Source: Dehalococcoidales bacterium
GTDB lineage: Bacteria; Chloroflexota; Dehalococcoidia; Dehalococcoidales; UBA2162
Length of the DNA stretch: 6,188 nucleotides
NCBI GenBank assembly: GCA_020343555.1
Contig: CP070800.1
Coordinates: 1,387,837-1,394,024 of the forward strand
Direction of reading: 5' to 3'
Shown here: positions 5,473 through 6,188 of the stretch, piece after piece
How the letters are laid out: the number at the start of each line of letters is the position of its first letter
How positions within the stretch are numbered: position 1 is the stretch's first letter
Program-made: the position numbers and the translations under genes
The notes under the pieces: generated by a model
What the model was told of the DNA's origin: nothing
Databases searched by the model: none
The model's input: only the letters and a program-made list of their open reading frames with translations

Positions 5473-6188
5473 CTACTTAGAGAGAAATTCCGTCACCAGT
5501 ACTCTGGCTTCTTCCATAAAATCATCCTGGATATCCAGCCATTTTATCCTCTCATCGGACAGGCTGAACCAGTTATACTGCCTGCGTACAAGCCGGTGCG
5601 TTTCTGTTTTCATCTGGTTAACGGCTGACTCCAATGAGATTTCACCATCGAAGTACATCATTATCTGCTTGTATCCGATACTGGACATTGATGGATTATC
5701 TGCGCCGTACCCCATTCTCTTCAGCTTCGTTACTTCATCTACCAGACCGTTCTCTATCATGGAGTCGACTCGCAGGTCAATCCGTCGGTATAATTCCTTT
5801 CGGTCAGTAGTGAGTCCAATGATAAGAGTATCATAGGGAGGAGTTTTTCTGGTTTTAACTCGTGAAAAAGGTTTACCGGTCTGAGATGAAACTTCCAGGG
5901 CTCTGATTACACGGCGAACATTTCTCGGATCGATGGTTCGGGCTGCTTCCGGGTCGATTTCCTCAAGTTCGCGATATAGTTCGTCAGCTTTTCCTTCCGC
6001 GGCTTTTTCTTCGAGTGTTCGCCTTAGTTCAGGATCAGGTTCTACTTTCGGTATTTCCCAGCCTTCAAGCAGTGCCCAGACATACTGCCCGGTTCCACCT
6101 ATCAGGATCGGCAGCTTTCCGCGTTCGTGGATATCAACGATTATCTCGGTTGCCATTTCCTTGTATTGAGCCAAGCTGAAATCCTCGT
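5473..6188 (-). CDS. miaA: tRNA dimethylallyltransferase, C-terminal part (5' end outside window)
   Basis: MiaA adds a dimethylallyl group to N6 of A37 in tRNAs reading codons that begin with U. The frame is open to the window edge, so the N-terminal P-loop region is missing; 237 residues are visible, beginning EDFSLAQY. The TTG at 6174-6172 is an internal Leu, not the start. Family motifs are LIGGTGQYVWALLEG (visible ~28-42), DPRNVRRVIRALE (~86-98), RIDLRVDSMIENGLVDEV (~135-152), SSIGYKQ (~168-174) and ETHRLVRRQYNWF (~195-207), the usual C-terminal RQ-x-x-WF region. The variant QYNWFSLSDERIKW resembles Chloroflexota proteins as I remember them. It converges on the HPS-RraA gene with 14 bp between stop codons and no clear terminator there. 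Confidence 0.95.
   Translation of the reverse strand, partial: EDFSLAQYKEMATEIIVDIHERGKLPILIGGTGQYVWALLEGWEIPKVEPDPELRRTLEEKAAEGKADELYRELEEIDPEAARTIDPRNVRRVIRALEVSSQTGKPFSRVKTRKTPPYDTLIIGLTTDRKELYRRIDLRVDSMIENGLVDEVTKLKRMGYGADNPSMSSIGYKQIMMYFDGEISLESAVNQMKTETHRLVRRQYNWFSLSDERIKWLDIQDDFMEEARVLVTEFLSK

Noticed and set aside
5527..5538. Palindrome CTGGATATCCAG as a terminator or operator for the converging genes
   Set aside because: It lies inside the miaA coding region, has only 4 GC-containing stem pairs plus an ATAT centre, and no T run follows. Explained by coding sequence.
5933..6169. Serine-rich + strand frame opposite miaA
   Set aside because: Low-complexity mirror of Glu/Lys/Arg-rich miaA codons; no ribosome binding site or family resemblance.

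Overview
The window looks like a stretch of bacterial chromosome of moderate GC content, with tightly packed housekeeping genes and no mobile elements, CRISPR arrays or RNA genes that I can see. The best guess for the source is a Chloroflexota (Dehalococcoidia-like) bacterium. That rests on the style of the MiaA C-terminus (RRQYNWFSLSDERIKWLD) and of the B12-type radical SAM protein, and on an HPS-RraA fusion. It is an inference, and an anaerobic Firmicute-like lineage is not excluded.

Layout: (1) 1-755, the 3' part of a radical SAM protein gene on the + strand. (2) 756-1000, an intergenic region holding a near-consensus sigma70 promoter (TTGACA, 17 bp, TATATT) and an RNA leader of about 170 nt. 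The leader ends in a strong intrinsic terminator just before the first gene of the next operon. Its segments can pair in mutually exclusive ways, as expected of a riboswitch or attenuator. (3) 1001-5458, a five-gene + strand operon: a Rossmann/DUF2520 reductase (probable PanG-type ketopantoate reductase), panD, panB, panC, and a gene fusing hexulose-6-phosphate synthase to an RraA-like aldolase domain. A compact hairpin lies between panB and panC. (4) 5473-6188, the 3' part of miaA on the - strand, convergent with the operon and only 14 bp from it.

How the genes work together: PanB makes ketopantoate from 2-oxoisovalerate and methylene-THF. The DUF2520 reductase presumably reduces it to pantoate. 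PanD makes beta-alanine from aspartate, and PanC joins the two into pantothenate, the precursor of CoA. No classical panE is present, which supports the reductase assignment. The HPS domain at the end of the operon interconverts formaldehyde plus ribulose-5-phosphate with hexulose-6-phosphate. One speculative link is that, run in reverse, it could supply the one-carbon unit that PanB consumes.

The two points most worth following up are the terminator-bearing leader, which I could not match to a riboswitch class I know, and the presence of the HPS-RraA fusion in a pantothenate operon.
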